A stretch of 64,000 bases of DNA from Celoporthe dispersa (GCA_016584495.1 WAID01000003.1:5164501-5228500); one strand, 5' to 3'. Positions 1 to 12,300 are shown, numbered from the stretch's first letter. The notes: generated by a model from the letters alone, not told the origin. Numbers and translations: made by a program.

Positions 1-59
1 GACCTTTTGAGCTGCTGGGTCGACAGGTCGAAACCCAGATAGAGCGGGCCGTCACTCAT
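1..59 (-). CDS. XKS1: D-xylulose kinase, N-terminal fragment cut by window edge
   Basis: Only the first 19 codons are present, reading leftwards from an ATG at 59-57. They translate to MSDGPLYLGFDLSTQQLKR. The stretch YLGFDLSTQQLK is the first phosphate-binding segment of eukaryotic xylulokinases (FGGY carbohydrate kinase family); yeast Xks1 has almost the same residues. The enzyme phosphorylates D-xylulose with ATP in the cytosol and feeds the pentose phosphate pathway. The start is supported by the short distance to this motif. The rest of the gene, including any intron after the first codons, lies outside the window. The promoter must lie to the right, within 60-1070. Confidence 0.75.
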   Translation of the reverse strand, partial: MSDGPLYLGFDLSTQQLKR

Positions 60-1070
60 TGTCTCCTTCTCGTCTCCTTCTTCCAAACTTGTATGTACTT
101 GTGTAGAAGATTTGGATCTAGCGAGTTCTGCCTCTAAAAGGGTTCAACAAGAAAAAAGGAGAGGAAAGAGAAGGGGAAAATGTCTCGGGTCTGGAATGCT
201 GCAGTGGGAGAGGTGATGTCAGAAGGGTCCTGGCCAGCTTGATTCAGGGGACGTCAGACGTGGGGCAGCTTGTGTCTCCCGCTGTCCACGACAACCGCGG
301 GGCACCACTTTATTTATCGTCGCTGCGCTGCGGCAAAGAGAGGTCGACAATCAGCCTCGTCGTGGTCGCGCGGCTCCCGGCTAAAATACAACATGTAGCT
401 CCTTTTAGGAGGTCTGCGCAAATCTGCCGCACCAATCACAAAAGGCTGGTACCTGAACATGCAATCTTGTACGAAACATCTGTTTTTTTTTCTTTGTATT
501 CCGGTGCGAGACTGCGACTGTTCCTTATCGTCGCCAATGTGCCGACACAACCCGTGTCAGGTACGGTACGGTAAGTTTCTCGCGTGATCGTGGTGATAAA
601 AGTGGACAAGACGGGTCTGCTGTCCTCGCCCGCAGCCGCGGAAAGCCTTCTGACGAGATGAAGACTAGAGACATGGAAAAGAGAGAAACAAGAAAGGAAA
701 AAAAAAGAAAAAGAAAAGGAAGAGGGAAAAAAAGAGACGAGAAGAAAAAACCCGTCATAGAATAAATGGGCTTCTCTTCGCGGTCGTCAAGTGCCTGCAT
801 AAGCCATATGAGCAGATAGACAAGACTGCCATCCATTTCCGTCTCCCAAACGCCGCCCAATGCAGTTTCAAATCCTGCAGTGCGTATTTACGCCTTCCAT
901 ATCCACCAATTTGTACAGTACAGCTCGAGAAAACCTCTAATCCAACAATGTGCGCTCTTTCTCTCTCTCTCTCTCTTTCTCTGTCTCTCTCTGTCTCTCT
1001 CTTGCCGTTGATTCATAGATACAGAGTAGGGGGGGGGTATCTTCTTCTTTGGGCAGGCAGGCTCGTGGGC
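60..1070. promoter_or_regulatory. Spacer: upstream region of xylulokinase and 3' flank of the CDF transporter
   Basis: No gene is supported here. The left part must hold the leader and promoter of the leftward xylulokinase gene, and the right end holds the 3' untranslated region of the leftward transporter. It contains A/G-rich runs near 140-180 and 670-760 and a CT tract at about 956-1002. Confidence 0.5.
956..1002. repeat. CT microsatellite
   Basis: An imperfect (CT)n tract with a few TTT and GT interruptions, just beyond the stop codon of the CDF transporter. It probably lies in that gene's 3' region. Confidence 0.85.
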
Positions 1071-2832
1071 TCAGTCGTGCTTGTTGTGATGGTTGCCGTT
1101 CCCATTGCTGTGCTCCTCCTCCGGCTCGGGGCTGGACTGAGGGCTCACGCTGCCGGGAATGAACTCGTCAAACTTGGCACCCTGGGCCGCGGCCTCCTTG
1201 GGCACGAACCGGACGCGGACCTTGCGCACGCCGCGGACCTTGGATCCGATCTGGGTACGGACGGCGCTCTCGACCTCGCGGACGTCCTCGACAGTCCAGC
1301 CGCCGGGGACGGCAAGCTCGACATCGATCAGGTAGTTCTGGCCGGACTTGATGCCCGACACGTCGCGCAGCTCCACCTCGTGGCCCTGGCTGATGTTCTC
1401 GATGCTCTTCTGAGCCTGTCGCCGGACGGACTTCTTAACCTCGTCGTCGATGGTGCGATCCGCCAGCTCGTAGAGCGAGGAGAGGGTGTTGCCCCAGCCG
1501 CCTTTGATGACCAGGAAGGAGATGAGGAGACCGCCGACGGGATCGAGCCAGGTGGCATCCTTGAGGACATTTGCGCCCAGGATCACCAGCATGGTGACGA
1601 TGCCGGTCCAGCTGTCGACGCGGTGGTGGATGGCATTCGAGGCGAGGACCTGTGACTTGCGCTCTTTGGCAACCTTCATAGCTATAGATGGGGGAGGGAG
1701 GCACACGTCAGAATATGGCTCTCTCTCTCTCTCTCTTTTGCGACGGGCACCTCGGGTTTGAGGGGGTTTTCTATCCCCAGAAGTATTCAGACTTACTCGC
1801 ATGGTAGAGCCATTCCTTGATCAGCACCGTGCCGGCGGCCAGCCAGGCAGCATGAATGCTAGGTCCCATCGCCAGCGCGCCGTGCGCATGTCCGTGGCCG
1901 TGGTGGAGCAGCTCGTGAGCGGCGGCAGGGTCCATCATGAAGTGCGCATACAGCGTCTCCAGGCTGCTCAAGCCCATGAAGATGCCGCCAGCGAGCAGCA
2001 TGCCCGAGACGCCCAGCGAGCCCAGGCTCTCGACCTTGCCGAAGCCCGACGGGTACCTGTCGGTGGGTGGTCGCAGGCTGAAGGAGACGGTCGCGAGGGT
2101 CAGGACGTCGGAGGCGAGATCGGTCAGGGAGTGCCAGGCATCGGCGATCATGGACTGCGAGTTGAAGATGTAGCCGCCAATGAACTTGGCCACAGCCATG
2201 CCCAGGTTGGAGTACAGACCGATGCGGGTGATGCGCACGCCGGCATCGTTCTTGTTCTGGGAGGTGAGGTAGACGTTGTCGTTGTGGTGGTGATGGTGGT
2301 GGTGGCCACCGTGGGCGCGGGTCTGGGTAACGGTAGCCATGGCTGCAGACAGCCAATTGGGTCGCAGTCGTCTCTGGTGGCTAAGGTGGTGTGTAGGTGA
2401 GGAGGGCAAGAGGAACGGCTGGGAGGTTGGCGACGGTCTTGTACTTGAATAGGTGCCGGCGGACAAAGGAGTGGCGGAAGTGGAGGAGGAGGAGGAGGAC
2501 GGGTTGTTGGAGGAGGGAGGGCCAGACAGGGGTGCGGATGTCTGGTAGACGCGTGTCTGAGGCAGGTGAGGTTGCAACAGCCGATGAGGACTAGGTGTCC
2601 TCAAGGGGTCTCGGGAGGATCCCCAGGTCCAGGTCGAGGTGATGGAGGCACAGGCTGGCGGTGCCAGAGGATGGGCCGGGCTGTGCCTGAGCCTGAGCCT
2701 GAGCCTGAGTTGTGCACCTACATACCTCCTGTTGTTGGTCTTGCTGCACTGTGACAGGCTGTGGGCGGTCGGGGCAGAGGAGATGCACGACCTCCTCAGG
2801 GACGAGGAGGAGGAGGGGCTGATGGGAGGCAT
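1071..2832 (-). CDS. MMT1: Cation diffusion facilitator, mitochondrial Mmt1/Mmt2 type
   Basis: Two exons, 2832-1797 and 1681-1071, flank a 115-bp intron with a GTAAGT donor; the spliced product is 548 residues. It is a CDF-family metal transporter close to yeast Mmt1/Mmt2, which move iron across the mitochondrial membrane. The conserved core starts near residue 180, with KFIGGYIFNSQSMIADAW followed by HSLTDLASD, the metal-binding helix 2 site. SNAIHHRVDSWTG, just after the splice, is the second site. Histidine-rich stretches lie before the first membrane helix (about residue 176) and in the loop before the splice. The first 164 residues are Ser/Pro/Arg-rich with few acidic residues, as in a mitochondrial presequence. 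A second in-frame ATG at 2340 begins a shorter form that would lack it. Iron as the substrate is inferred from the yeast relatives. Confidence 0.82.
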
Positions 2833-4066
2833 CAATTGAGACCTCGACGAGGGATGGTACTGGTACTGTACAGACTAGAACAAGAACAGGACAAGACAAT
2901 GCGAAGAGGGGGGGGGGGGAGACCAGACCAGACCAGGGTACAAGGGAGTAGGCGGGAGAAAGAGGAAAGGATGAACCGAACGACGGGAAGGTGGGTGTGT
3001 ATGCAATGCAATGTGCGCCGTGGGTAATAATGCAAGTGCAGAAACAAGCTGGTGCGGCAAGAAAATGAGTGGAAGGACTGGTCAATCCCAGCCCAAACAC
3101 GACGCGTTGTGAACCCGAGGTGAGAAAACTATGGCCTGCTGAGAAAGTTACTGCTTGTTGCATCATGCCAAGCTCTACAGGGCGCCGTTGAGCTGGAGAA
3201 GAGCTGATGCATGGCCTACCCTGCTGCCCCTGGAGGGGCTGGAGGGGCTCTCTATTTTTTTTTGGGGGGGGGGGGGTTGTCAGCAGGTTTACTATAGTTT
3301 ATGCTGGATGAATGAATATACCATGTATGCTCTGACATATGACACAGTAGTTCCTATGTAGCTCCTGGAAAAACTTTACATATACACCTTCACTTAAGGT
3401 TAATCAGAAACACTTCTCTCATAAAATAGTACCAAATACTTTCTGGGGGGGAGAAAAATATAGACAGAGACAAACAGTGCAGATGATACCCTGCATACAT
3501 GTCACATGCCAAGAAACCCCTCCTGAACTCCATAAACCCACCTGAGGCACTGGCTCACACCTCCCAGCCCGTCAACAGGGGGCCCAGCTACCACTGAGCT
3601 TCCGTGGATTAGTACAACTACAGCATGTAGTATTCGTTAGTACCACTGCTGTGCCATCCGTATACCATGGAGTGTGCGCGGTGTGGTATGTGGCATAGGG
3701 TAAAAGCCACAGTTCGTAGTGGGGCCCTCGGGAAATGGGGGGAGGCTTGGTGCCCGGGACCGGGAGGAGCCTGCCTTAGCACTGTCGCTGTGGTAGGTCC
3801 CTGTTCTCTGGGCAGCGAGTTGTAGCATGGCCCATGGATGACGACAACCACTTGCCAGATCCAGAACCTGCCATCGTGAGATCTCCGCCGTCCTGAACCC
3901 GGTGTCCTCCCACCACACTCCCGGCGCCCAACACAACCCTGGGTCGTCTCCTCTCATTTCCTCCTGCGTTGCACTGCACGGCATAGTGTACGTGGAAGCT
4001 TGCGTACCCGTCATATAAGCCTGACAAGGGTTCCGCTCTGGTCCTGGGCCAGAAAGGCCACCACTC
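2833..4066. promoter_or_regulatory. Divergent promoter region between the CDF transporter and the sirtuin
   Basis: Both flanking genes point away from this 1.2-kb spacer, so it must hold both leaders and promoters. No gene is supported in it. It has a 12-G run at 2908-2919 and a T9-G13 run at about 3255-3276. I recognise no specific regulator site. Confidence 0.55.
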
Positions 4067-5275
4067 ATGATGAAGAGAGCGCTCCTCCGTATCCCGTATA
4101 CAGAAAAGTTTTCACCACCGACTGTCATTCCGGCCTCGGCGGGCACACTGTCTGGTGCCGTCAGCGCCCTGCACGAGTTCCTCACATCACCAATCCCCGT
4201 CCGGAAGGGCCTGTCCGACTCTACGCTCGTCCTCTCTGGGGCAGGGCTCTCGGTCGCGTCGGGCCTGGCTGACTACAGGGGCGACAAGGGCACGTACCGC
4301 CTCAACAAGACCTACCGGCCCATCTACTACCACGAGTTCCTGTCGTCGCACGAGGCAAGGAAGCGATACTGGGCGCGGTCATTTCTGGGGTGGACCACGC
4401 TTCACAGGGCACGGCCCAATGCCGGCCACTATGCGGTGCGGGACCTGGGACGATATGGCAAGGTGAAGAGGGTCATCACGCAGAACGTCGACTCGTTCCA
4501 TCCGGCGGCGCACCCTGAGATTCCTACGCTAGAGCTACACGGCTACCTGCGGAACCTGGTGTGCACCTCCTGCCGCCGCGAGTTTCCACGACATCTCTTC
4601 CAGGAGGAGCTCGCGCGGCTCAACCCTGCATGGGCCGCGTTCCTGCAGGAGGCGATCGCGTCGGGCGCGCTGGAGACCGAGAACCCTGATGAGAGGAGGG
4701 CAAGGGGGATCAGGGCGAATCCGGATGGTGACGTTGACCTGCCAGATGCTCCATACACGACGTTCAGGTACCCAGCCTGTCAGAGCTGTCTGGCAGATTC
4801 CCAGCCCGCGCCGGACGGGTCGCAGCAGAAGGTCGAGGTTGACCTGGACGGGGCGTGGAAGCCGACGAGCACCGGTGGCATCCTGAAACCTGCCGTCATC
4901 ATGTTTGGTGAGAGCATCCCTGCCCAGGTCAAGGTGGCGGCGGAACAGGCGGTGGACGAAGCCGGCCGGATGCTCGTTCTGGCAACCTCGCTCGCGACAT
5001 ATTCGGCATGGAGGCTGGTCAAACGAGCAAAAGATCGGGGGGTGTCCATAGCCATCGTGAACGTGGGTGGTGTGAGGGGGGAAGAGGCCTTCGTTGCCGA
5101 CCTACATGACGGGCAAGGCGGAGCCGAGGGGGTGCGGATAGATATGTCCACAGAGCACCTGCTCCCAGAGCTGGTCGATTCCTTGCGGCGGGCATCTCCT
5201 GAACCTCACGTCGCAGACGAGGCCGCACGTCTTGGTAACCAGGGAACGGGCGTGTTCAAAGACTTTCTGTCATGA
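4067..5275 (+). CDS. Class II (SIRT4-like) sirtuin, probably mitochondrial
   Basis: A single exon encodes 402 residues of an NAD-dependent deacylase of the Sir2 family. The NAD-binding loop GAGLSVASGLADYRG starts at residue 58, TQNVD is at 138-142, and the catalytic His is H158 in the LHG motif. The zinc site is formed by C166/C169 and C238/C241. The 68 residues between the two cysteine pairs are a long zinc-module insertion rich in Asp, Glu and Arg. The GAGLS and LHGYL spellings and the basic, acid-poor N-terminus point to the SIRT4-like mitochondrial branch. The first ATG gives MMKRALLRIPYTEKF, a plausible presequence. The gene converges on its neighbour with only 56 bp between stop codons. 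Substrate and acyl preference cannot be read from sequence. Confidence 0.85.
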   Translation: MMKRALLRIPYTEKFSPPTVIPASAGTLSGAVSALHEFLTSPIPVRKGLSDSTLVLSGAGLSVASGLADYRGDKGTYRLNKTYRPIYYHEFLSSHEARKRYWARSFLGWTTLHRARPNAGHYAVRDLGRYGKVKRVITQNVDSFHPAAHPEIPTLELHGYLRNLVCTSCRREFPRHLFQEELARLNPAWAAFLQEAIASGALETENPDERRARGIRANPDGDVDLPDAPYTTFRYPACQSCLADSQPAPDGSQQKVEVDLDGAWKPTSTGGILKPAVIMFGESIPAQVKVAAEQAVDEAGRMLVLATSLATYSAWRLVKRAKDRGVSIAIVNVGGVRGEEAFVADLHDGQGGAEGVRIDMSTEHLLPELVDSLRRASPEPHVADEAARLGNQGTGVFKDFLS

Positions 5276-5331
5276 TGACCCGCCCCACCCCCAATCCTGC
5301 ATAGATAGAAAAGGCGTAGCGACAAATGTCT

Positions 5332-5970
5332 TTAGAAAAAGTTTGCCGTGCGCCCTTTCGGTGGCTCCTGTGCAGCAGGCGTTTCTCTTGTAGGCGCTGC
5401 GTCTGCCGCAGGCTTGGGAAGTGACACGGTCTTCGTGATCGCGGGTGGCGATGCCTCGGCCACCTTGCCCTTGTCTTGTTTCTTCTCCTTCCTCAGGGCG
5501 CCGCCATCCTTCTCAATCTCCCCCAGGACTTCCTCCCACGCAGCCTCCCTCTCTGGGTCCCCCGTGCCCAGTACCTTCTCAACATCCACCTCCTCTCCAT
5601 TCTGGATCCGTTCCACAACCTCCCTCAACAGGCCAATGCGCACATCGGACCGCCGCATGAACGCATCAAAGTTCTTCCGCAGGGAGATCATCTGGATCGA
5701 CATGGAGCCGATCAGCAGGAAGATGATGATGAAGAAGGTCGCCGGGTTCCATTCTTTGGCGAGCCAGGACCTTTTGGGTGCGTTGGGGTTGGAGGGATGG
5801 CGGTTTTCCCGTCGGAGGGGTTTCGGCACGAGGGACTTCCAGAAGGAGACCTCAGCGATGCGCGGGACCGTGGACAGGGTGCGCGTGCTGGGGAGGGTAA
5901 ATTGAATCGTGGATCGTGGCCTCGGGGAGACCCGCAATCGGGCGAGATGCCGTATTGCCATGCGATCCAT
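5332..5970 (-). CDS. DUF5321-type single-pass mitochondrial membrane protein
   Basis: A single exon encodes 212 residues. The first ~45 residues are rich in Arg and Ser and poor in acidic residues, like a mitochondrial presequence. One hydrophobic helix lies at about 77-95, within the conserved signature WNPATFFIIIFLLIGSMSIQ. A helical, probably coiled-coil segment of charged residues follows (about 97-165), then a low-complexity Ala/Pro/Lys tail. The signature matches the fungal family of unknown function I know as DUF5321; I recall no assigned role. The gene is divergent from separase across 338 bp and convergent with the sirtuin. Mitochondrial inner-membrane location is inferred from the presequence and helix only. 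Confidence 0.75.
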   Translation of the reverse strand: MDRMAIRHLARLRVSPRPRSTIQFTLPSTRTLSTVPRIAEVSFWKSLVPKPLRRENRHPSNPNAPKRSWLAKEWNPATFFIIIFLLIGSMSIQMISLRKNFDAFMRRSDVRIGLLREVVERIQNGEEVDVEKVLGTGDPEREAAWEEVLGEIEKDGGALRKEKKQDKGKVAEASPPAITKTVSLPKPAADAAPTRETPAAQEPPKGRTANFF

Positions 5971-6308
5971 TGTGGCTTTGGTGGTGATGCAAGTTGCTTG
6001 GAGGTGACAGGCAGTTGATTGAAAGTTTTCAGGTTGGCAGTCAAGGTTGCCCAGAATTTCGAGGTCTTGCAGGGGTCCTCCAGCGTTACCCGGTCAACCA
6101 GCGTGCAGCGTGCCCAGCCCGTTGACTTCCCGTACACCAAAAGCTTGAGACGGGCGCATCACCAGCAACATCTCCAACATCGCATCGCCTTCGGATTATA
6201 CCCACCCCCCTTAGACACTTTTGGATCCTTTTGATTTCTCTTGCAAATTTTTTCTTGGTCATGATATGATTAAAGACCCCTTCGCATCCCACCCCCCAGT
6301 GCTTTTAC
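5971..6308. promoter_or_regulatory. Short divergent promoter between the DUF5321 gene and separase
   Basis: These 338 bp separate two start codons that face away from each other, so both promoters and leaders must fit in it. It is the shortest divergent spacer in the window. No gene or recognised site is visible. Confidence 0.6.
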
Positions 6309-9300
6309 ATGGCTTCCCTCCAAGACCAAGCAGCCACCGCAAAGGCAGCAGTTGCTTCCATCGCGACCTGCACGCCTGCAACAACAGTCCTGTTGAAGGC
6401 TCTCCTACTCCCAGATGCTGCTGACAGCAGCTCGAAACCTACCAAAGACGCTACGACATCGAAAACGGCCCGAGCATCTACAAAAACAAGGCAGAATGGA
6501 GCAGCATCAAGGACGGCGGGCGTCAAGAAGGCGGCAGGAGAGGAGAAACCAGAACTGTCGGCGAAAGAGAAGGCCTTGGTAGCGACACATGTCATCAACG
6601 CGACCTTAAGATCCCTCGGCGATGCTGCCAGAACCCAGGTACCACCGACGCCGCGGAGGGCGGCAGCTGCAGAGGGTGACGTGACGAAGACGCCTGCCCG
6701 GAGGCGCATCCGAAGATCGAACTCAGCGCCCATGACTCCGATGCGGCCGCGGGACCTTAACACAGTATCGACATCGCCGGAGGTCACCAAGAAGCCTGCC
6801 AAGCCCGCGAGGCCGGTTCCGAATGCCTCGACCGGCTGCCTGTCCACTGTCGAATGCGCCCGTGTTGCGTTCTCTGCGCTGCGATGCCTGGAGGGCGCGG
6901 GCAAGATCAACCTGCCGGATCTGCAGCTGGAGGCGGGCATGTCGTCGCTTGTCGGAAAGCTCATCAGCCTGGGGCTGACGGAACATGCTGTGAAGGAGCT
7001 CCGGGTGCTGAAGAGGAGGTTATCTGAGCTGGCCGGAGCGGAGAAGAAGGCTACCAAGGCTTCCCCGGGTGTGCTGAGCCTAGCAGAGATTTTGGATTTT
7101 GGCAATGTCAACGCTTCTGGACAAACTTTGCATCTGGTCACCGCAACGCAAATGCAGGTACTCAGGGTCCTGTCAAACCTGAACCGTCCGGCGGACATCG
7201 AGGCTGCCCTGCCGTTCCTTCGAGGTACCAACAAGGCATCACCGGTCAACCTGCTGCTCCTGTCAGCAGAGTCGAGTGAGGCAGAGAAACTGAAAGCGGC
7301 ACGTCAGCTGGAAACGATTTCGCAGCTTTTTCTAGCCCTTGCGCCAAGCATATCATCCGCCGAAGACGACACAGCGTTGGAGCCCAGGCTCAGCATTTCA
7401 CCTGTCTCTGCACTAGAGCTCCAAACGATAGCCCTCCAGACCCGACTCCACTGGTGGAAATTAGCTGGTCACAAGGAAGAGGTGGACAAGGACATACTTT
7501 CGCCGCTCTCAAAATGCATCGCTGCCTGCGCCCGCCGCACTGGAGCAGGGGGCCTTCCGCTCTACAAGACTTGCCTCGCCGCATTCAACAACACTTTTGA
7601 CGAGATCTGTCGGCAGAATCTCCAACCCTCAAGGTCTTTAAAATCACCACTGTCTAGCATATATCAGATATTGGGGAGGTTGGCACAGGACGTGGGACAG
7701 CACAGCGACGCGATGGCATGGGCTGAGAAAAACAGCCGGATGATGGACCGGACTCGGGACTCGGTAGCCAAGTGCTTCTCGACATCAGCGCTTCTACTGG
7801 CTCAACGACTGCGTCTGGTCTGGAAATACCCGTCTGAGGACGGCTTGCTCAAAGAGGTGCTCGACGGTCTCCAGGGTCCCCTTCGAGGCGACAGTGCCGA
7901 GCTGGATGAGCTACTTGAGAGCCTGGTCCTGGTGCGCAAGTCAGCCACGCATGCCTTGGTTGGAAACTTGACAGACGACAAAGGCAGAAAGTACCAGCCA
8001 GGAAAGGACATCTCCGAACCGCTGGAGGCCTTGATCCTTCAGTTGCCGAGATTCTGCCTCCGGTGGTTGGGAAAACGACCATCTTCAGCCGACAAAACCA
8101 AGGAGGTCTTACGATATGAGCAACGACGCGCTGTACTGGGTGGTTCAGCTTCCGCTGTGCTGGACTCAGCATTGATGGTGGCCAAGACGATGATCGATGA
8201 GAAGCGGTCTGCCTGGGACAAGCTGGATCCGCCCTTGCAAGACTGTTTGAACCTTCTTGACAGCCTCGACGGCCGCGCATCCGCTGACCCTGCAGGTCAA
8301 AACTACGCCAAAGTTTCGCATCTTTACTACATGCAACATTCCAGCTTCGTTGCTGTAGAACCCAGGCCGACGAAGAACGGAACGACTTTCGCCTATGTAC
8401 TGAAGGCCCTTCGCCGCTCGATTGATTGCGTCAAAGACCGCCCTAAAAGAGAGAGAGAGAAGGCTCAGGTGCAATACAAACTCGAGCGGATCAGTGAGCT
8501 GTACAAAGAATCGGGAAAATCTGAGCATGCTCTAGCGTCTCTACAGACTCTGAGGGGAATCCATATTGAGGATGGCGCTCTGGCCGCTGTCGTTCAGGCC
8601 CTGAAGACCCTTCCGCCTCGGAAGGCGTGGGCGCTAGATCACGATGTTGAATCACTCGCTTGGTCGATTCGCTGCATCACCCGACTGGAGAAGGTCCCCA
8701 TCGACTGGACTCTATACCTGGAAGACCCGGAACGTCTTGCTGCCCTTGAATTTGGATTCGAATGCGCTGTCTCGAAGAAGGGAACGTATATGGGCCTTTC
8801 GGATCCAGCCATCGCGACCCTCCTGGGACTATGTCCCGCAGAGCTATTTCCAGTGCGCAGACTGAGGATTCTCCTGCGACTGTTGATCGCGAACGTCGGA
8901 AACGAGCCCCAGCTCAGGCTGATCCAAGAACAGGTCAAGGCAGCCGCTTCTATCAGTGATGAGGCGGATCTCGGGGAAGATGCTGGCTTGAAAGGTTCTG
9001 TCGCACACATGAAGGCTCTGTCGGCCTCGATGATTGCGCTTGCCCGTCCGACTCCAGACTACGAACAGTTGGAAAAATCCATCTCGTCCTGGCGGACCAT
9101 TCTCGACAGCTGTCAGGATCCAGCGGATCTTGCCCAGCGGATTGATGATCTCGCAGGACTCCTGGAGCATCTGCAATCTATTGCAGACGCCGCGCGGCTT
9201 GCAAATCGCAACACCCTGTTACTGGACACCTTGCAGCTGGCAGCTGATCTTGGAGGCCAGTCGATGGAGACGCACACTGCTCTTAGCCTAGAGATCTCCG

Positions 9301-12300
9301 CTGCACTGGCTTTGCAGCTCACGAACTTGGGCCAGTCGACAAAGGCCGCTGCCATTTTCCAGCAAGCTCTGCAGCCTTCTCGCCAGACGCAAGTGCGGCC
9401 GCACGAGGATGTGGTGCGCTTCTTGCTGTCACATGCTGAGTACTTTATCGAGATCGGCAATATTGAAAAGGCGGATGAGCTACTCCACCAGGCAAAGGAA
9501 GCCGGGTCGGCGATAGATCTCTCCAGCCGCTCGAGAGCGCATAAGCTGATGATGGCTCATGCATCATTGTTATGGTCTGCTGTGGCTTTAGGTCGAGGAG
9601 ACGCGCCATGTGCTCTGACCCATGCGAGAAATGCCAGTCGCGTCCTATTCCAGGAGTGGGCTCGACTGGAACAGGTCACGCAGGAGAAGCTAGACAATTC
9701 CACCGAAGAGTCTGCCTCGAAGTTGGACGTCAGCTTGTCTGAGACGACGGCGGAGAGTAAGAACAAGACCGAGTCACCGAGAATCCCTGGCCCTGAGGCC
9801 TGGAAGCTGGCATATCCAGTTTTGAAGGGCCTTTTATTCTTGTCGAATACCTACGCGCATCTTGGGATGTACCAGGAGACGGTCTATTATGCCGAACAGG
9901 CGCAGAAGGTGGCGGAAGCTGCTGAATCAGAAGCGTATCTCGCTGAATGCGACAGCTGGTTGTCCTTGATTTTTACCAGGGCGAACAAGTTTGAAGACGC
10001 ATTACAATCGGCGAACAAGGTCGAGGCCAGGCTTGACCGCTCCGAATCCTCCGGCAAGCTCGTCGGTCTCTGTTGTCAACTTAGCACCATCTATCGCGAG
10101 GCTAGGGACTTCGAGTCTGAGAAGGGCATGCTTGAAGCTGCTGAAACGATGGTCAAGAGAATGACGGGCGCTGAGACATGCGGCAAGGACGCTGCTGCTA
10201 AACCACCAAAGGTCGTCGCCGTCGAGAAGAAGGCGAGCAGTCTGCCCGTCAGAGAGAAGCCGGCATCGACCGTGCGCAGAGCCCGAGCTCCGGTCACTAC
10301 CCGGGGACCAGTCTCCAAAGCCGCACCAAAGAAGAGTGTTGCGGCGAACCCGACGCCGGCCACAGCTGACACGAAGGCTGAGCATGAGGATGCGCACCTG
10401 ATGTCCATCAAAGCTTCGGTATTGGTCGAGAAGGCAGCTTCCAAGGTTCATAAGAACGATTGGGCTGGAGCGTGGCAGCTTTTGCGAGAGGTCCGCCATT
10501 CTTCGAGGCTTGCACCTCATCTGTTGTCAGAGCTGATCACAACAGCGAGGTATCTGCTGGGACAGAGCATGGAACAGATGGCGAGGGACGCTGTCTGTTC
10601 TGTGATCCAGGAATCGCCATTATCGTTCCCAGCCGTTGGCGTCCTCAGTCCCGACAAAGCCGATCGCTTCTCGCTCGTCAAGACCTCTCCCGCTCGAGTT
10701 CTGGCTGCATCTCCGACCGCCCGAGAGACAACAAAATCGGCTTCGCAGGGCTACCTAGAGAATCTGCGGGAGGCTCGAGGATACCTGCTGGAGGCACACG
10801 CTCTGGCCTCCACCATGGGCGACGGCAGACAGGTGCATAGGATATTATGCACACTGCAGACTGTGGTGATTCTCCTCTCAGCCGCGTCATCTTCGTCTCG
10901 AAAGGCAGGTGTTCTCGGCCACCCAGGTTATGCGACATGCTCCGTGGAGATGGGTCGGAACCTCACCTGGAGAAGAGAGGTCAAGGCTCTACTGTCGGAG
11001 AAGAGCTCTGGGAGAGCCGGCCTCGAGTGGCCTGGAGAGATTGGGTCGTCGGAGACGAGGCGGGCGAGCCTGAGCCCTGTGGTTGACATAACCAAATTCC
11101 AGCGAGAATTCATCGACATAATCCCTCAGGGGTGGAGCGTTATCTCCATCTCCCTCAGCGACAACAAGCACGACCTATGCATTTCGAAACTACAGGCTGG
11201 CCAGAGCCCGTTCGTCATCCGGCTGCCACTGGAGCGTGCGGCCGCTCACGATGCCGACAATGAGGTCTTCAACTTCCATGAAGGCCGCGTGAAGCTTCTC
11301 GACATCATCAAGCGCGCGAATGCGACATGCCATGACAAGCGCGACTTCTCGGTCAAGGGTGCCAAGACAGCATGGTGGGCTGAGCGACAAGCCCTGGATG
11401 TGGAGCTGAGAGAGCTGCTCGAGAAGATCGAGTCGGACTGGCTGGGCGGGTTCAAGGGGATCTTCTCTCAGCACCAGAGGCATCCCGAGCTCGTGTCCAA
11501 GTTTCACGCAAACTTTCAGAACATTCTCGACAAACACCTGCCGTCGCGCCGCCACGTCCGGGGGAAGAAGACCACCAAGCCGGCTGTATCCAAGGTTGCT
11601 CTCGACACGAGGATCCTCGAGCTTTTTATCGGGCTCGGAGATGCTTCGCGTGAGGAGTGTGACTTTGACGAGATGCTAAACGACCTGCTCTACTTTGTGG
11701 TTGACATACTACAGTTCAACGGAGAACGCAACGCCTACGACGAGATCGACTTCGATACGATGGTCGTGGAGACCTTGGACGCTCTTCACTCATACCACGC
11801 AGACGCGAAGAGCCTGGATGCAGCGGGGACGAGGAGTCATACGATTCTGGTCCTGGACAAAGCCCTACACACGTTCCCGTGGGAGTCTATGCCATGCCTC
11901 CAGAACCTCGCTGTATCTCGAGTTCCCTCCCTGGCCTGCCTAAGAAGGCTGATCCTCGAGCAGAAGCCACCTTCCTCTGGCGAAAAGAATGGTCATCATG
12001 TCCCGGTCAATAATGGCACCTACATACTGAACCCCAGCGGCGACCTCAAGACCACGCAGGCAACGTTCGAGACCCCCTTGGCTTCATCTCTGCACCCCTC
12101 TTGGACGAGCATCCAGAAGAAGGCCCCAACGGAATCGGAATTCGAGACAGCCCTCGCTTCTTCGGACATCGTCCTCTACATGGGTCACGGCGGAGGCGCA
12201 CAATACATCCGCAACCGCCAAATCCGCCGCCTGGATAAATGCCGCGCGACAACGCTGCTCATGGGCTGCAGCTCTGGCTCGCTGACCAATGTAGGCGACT

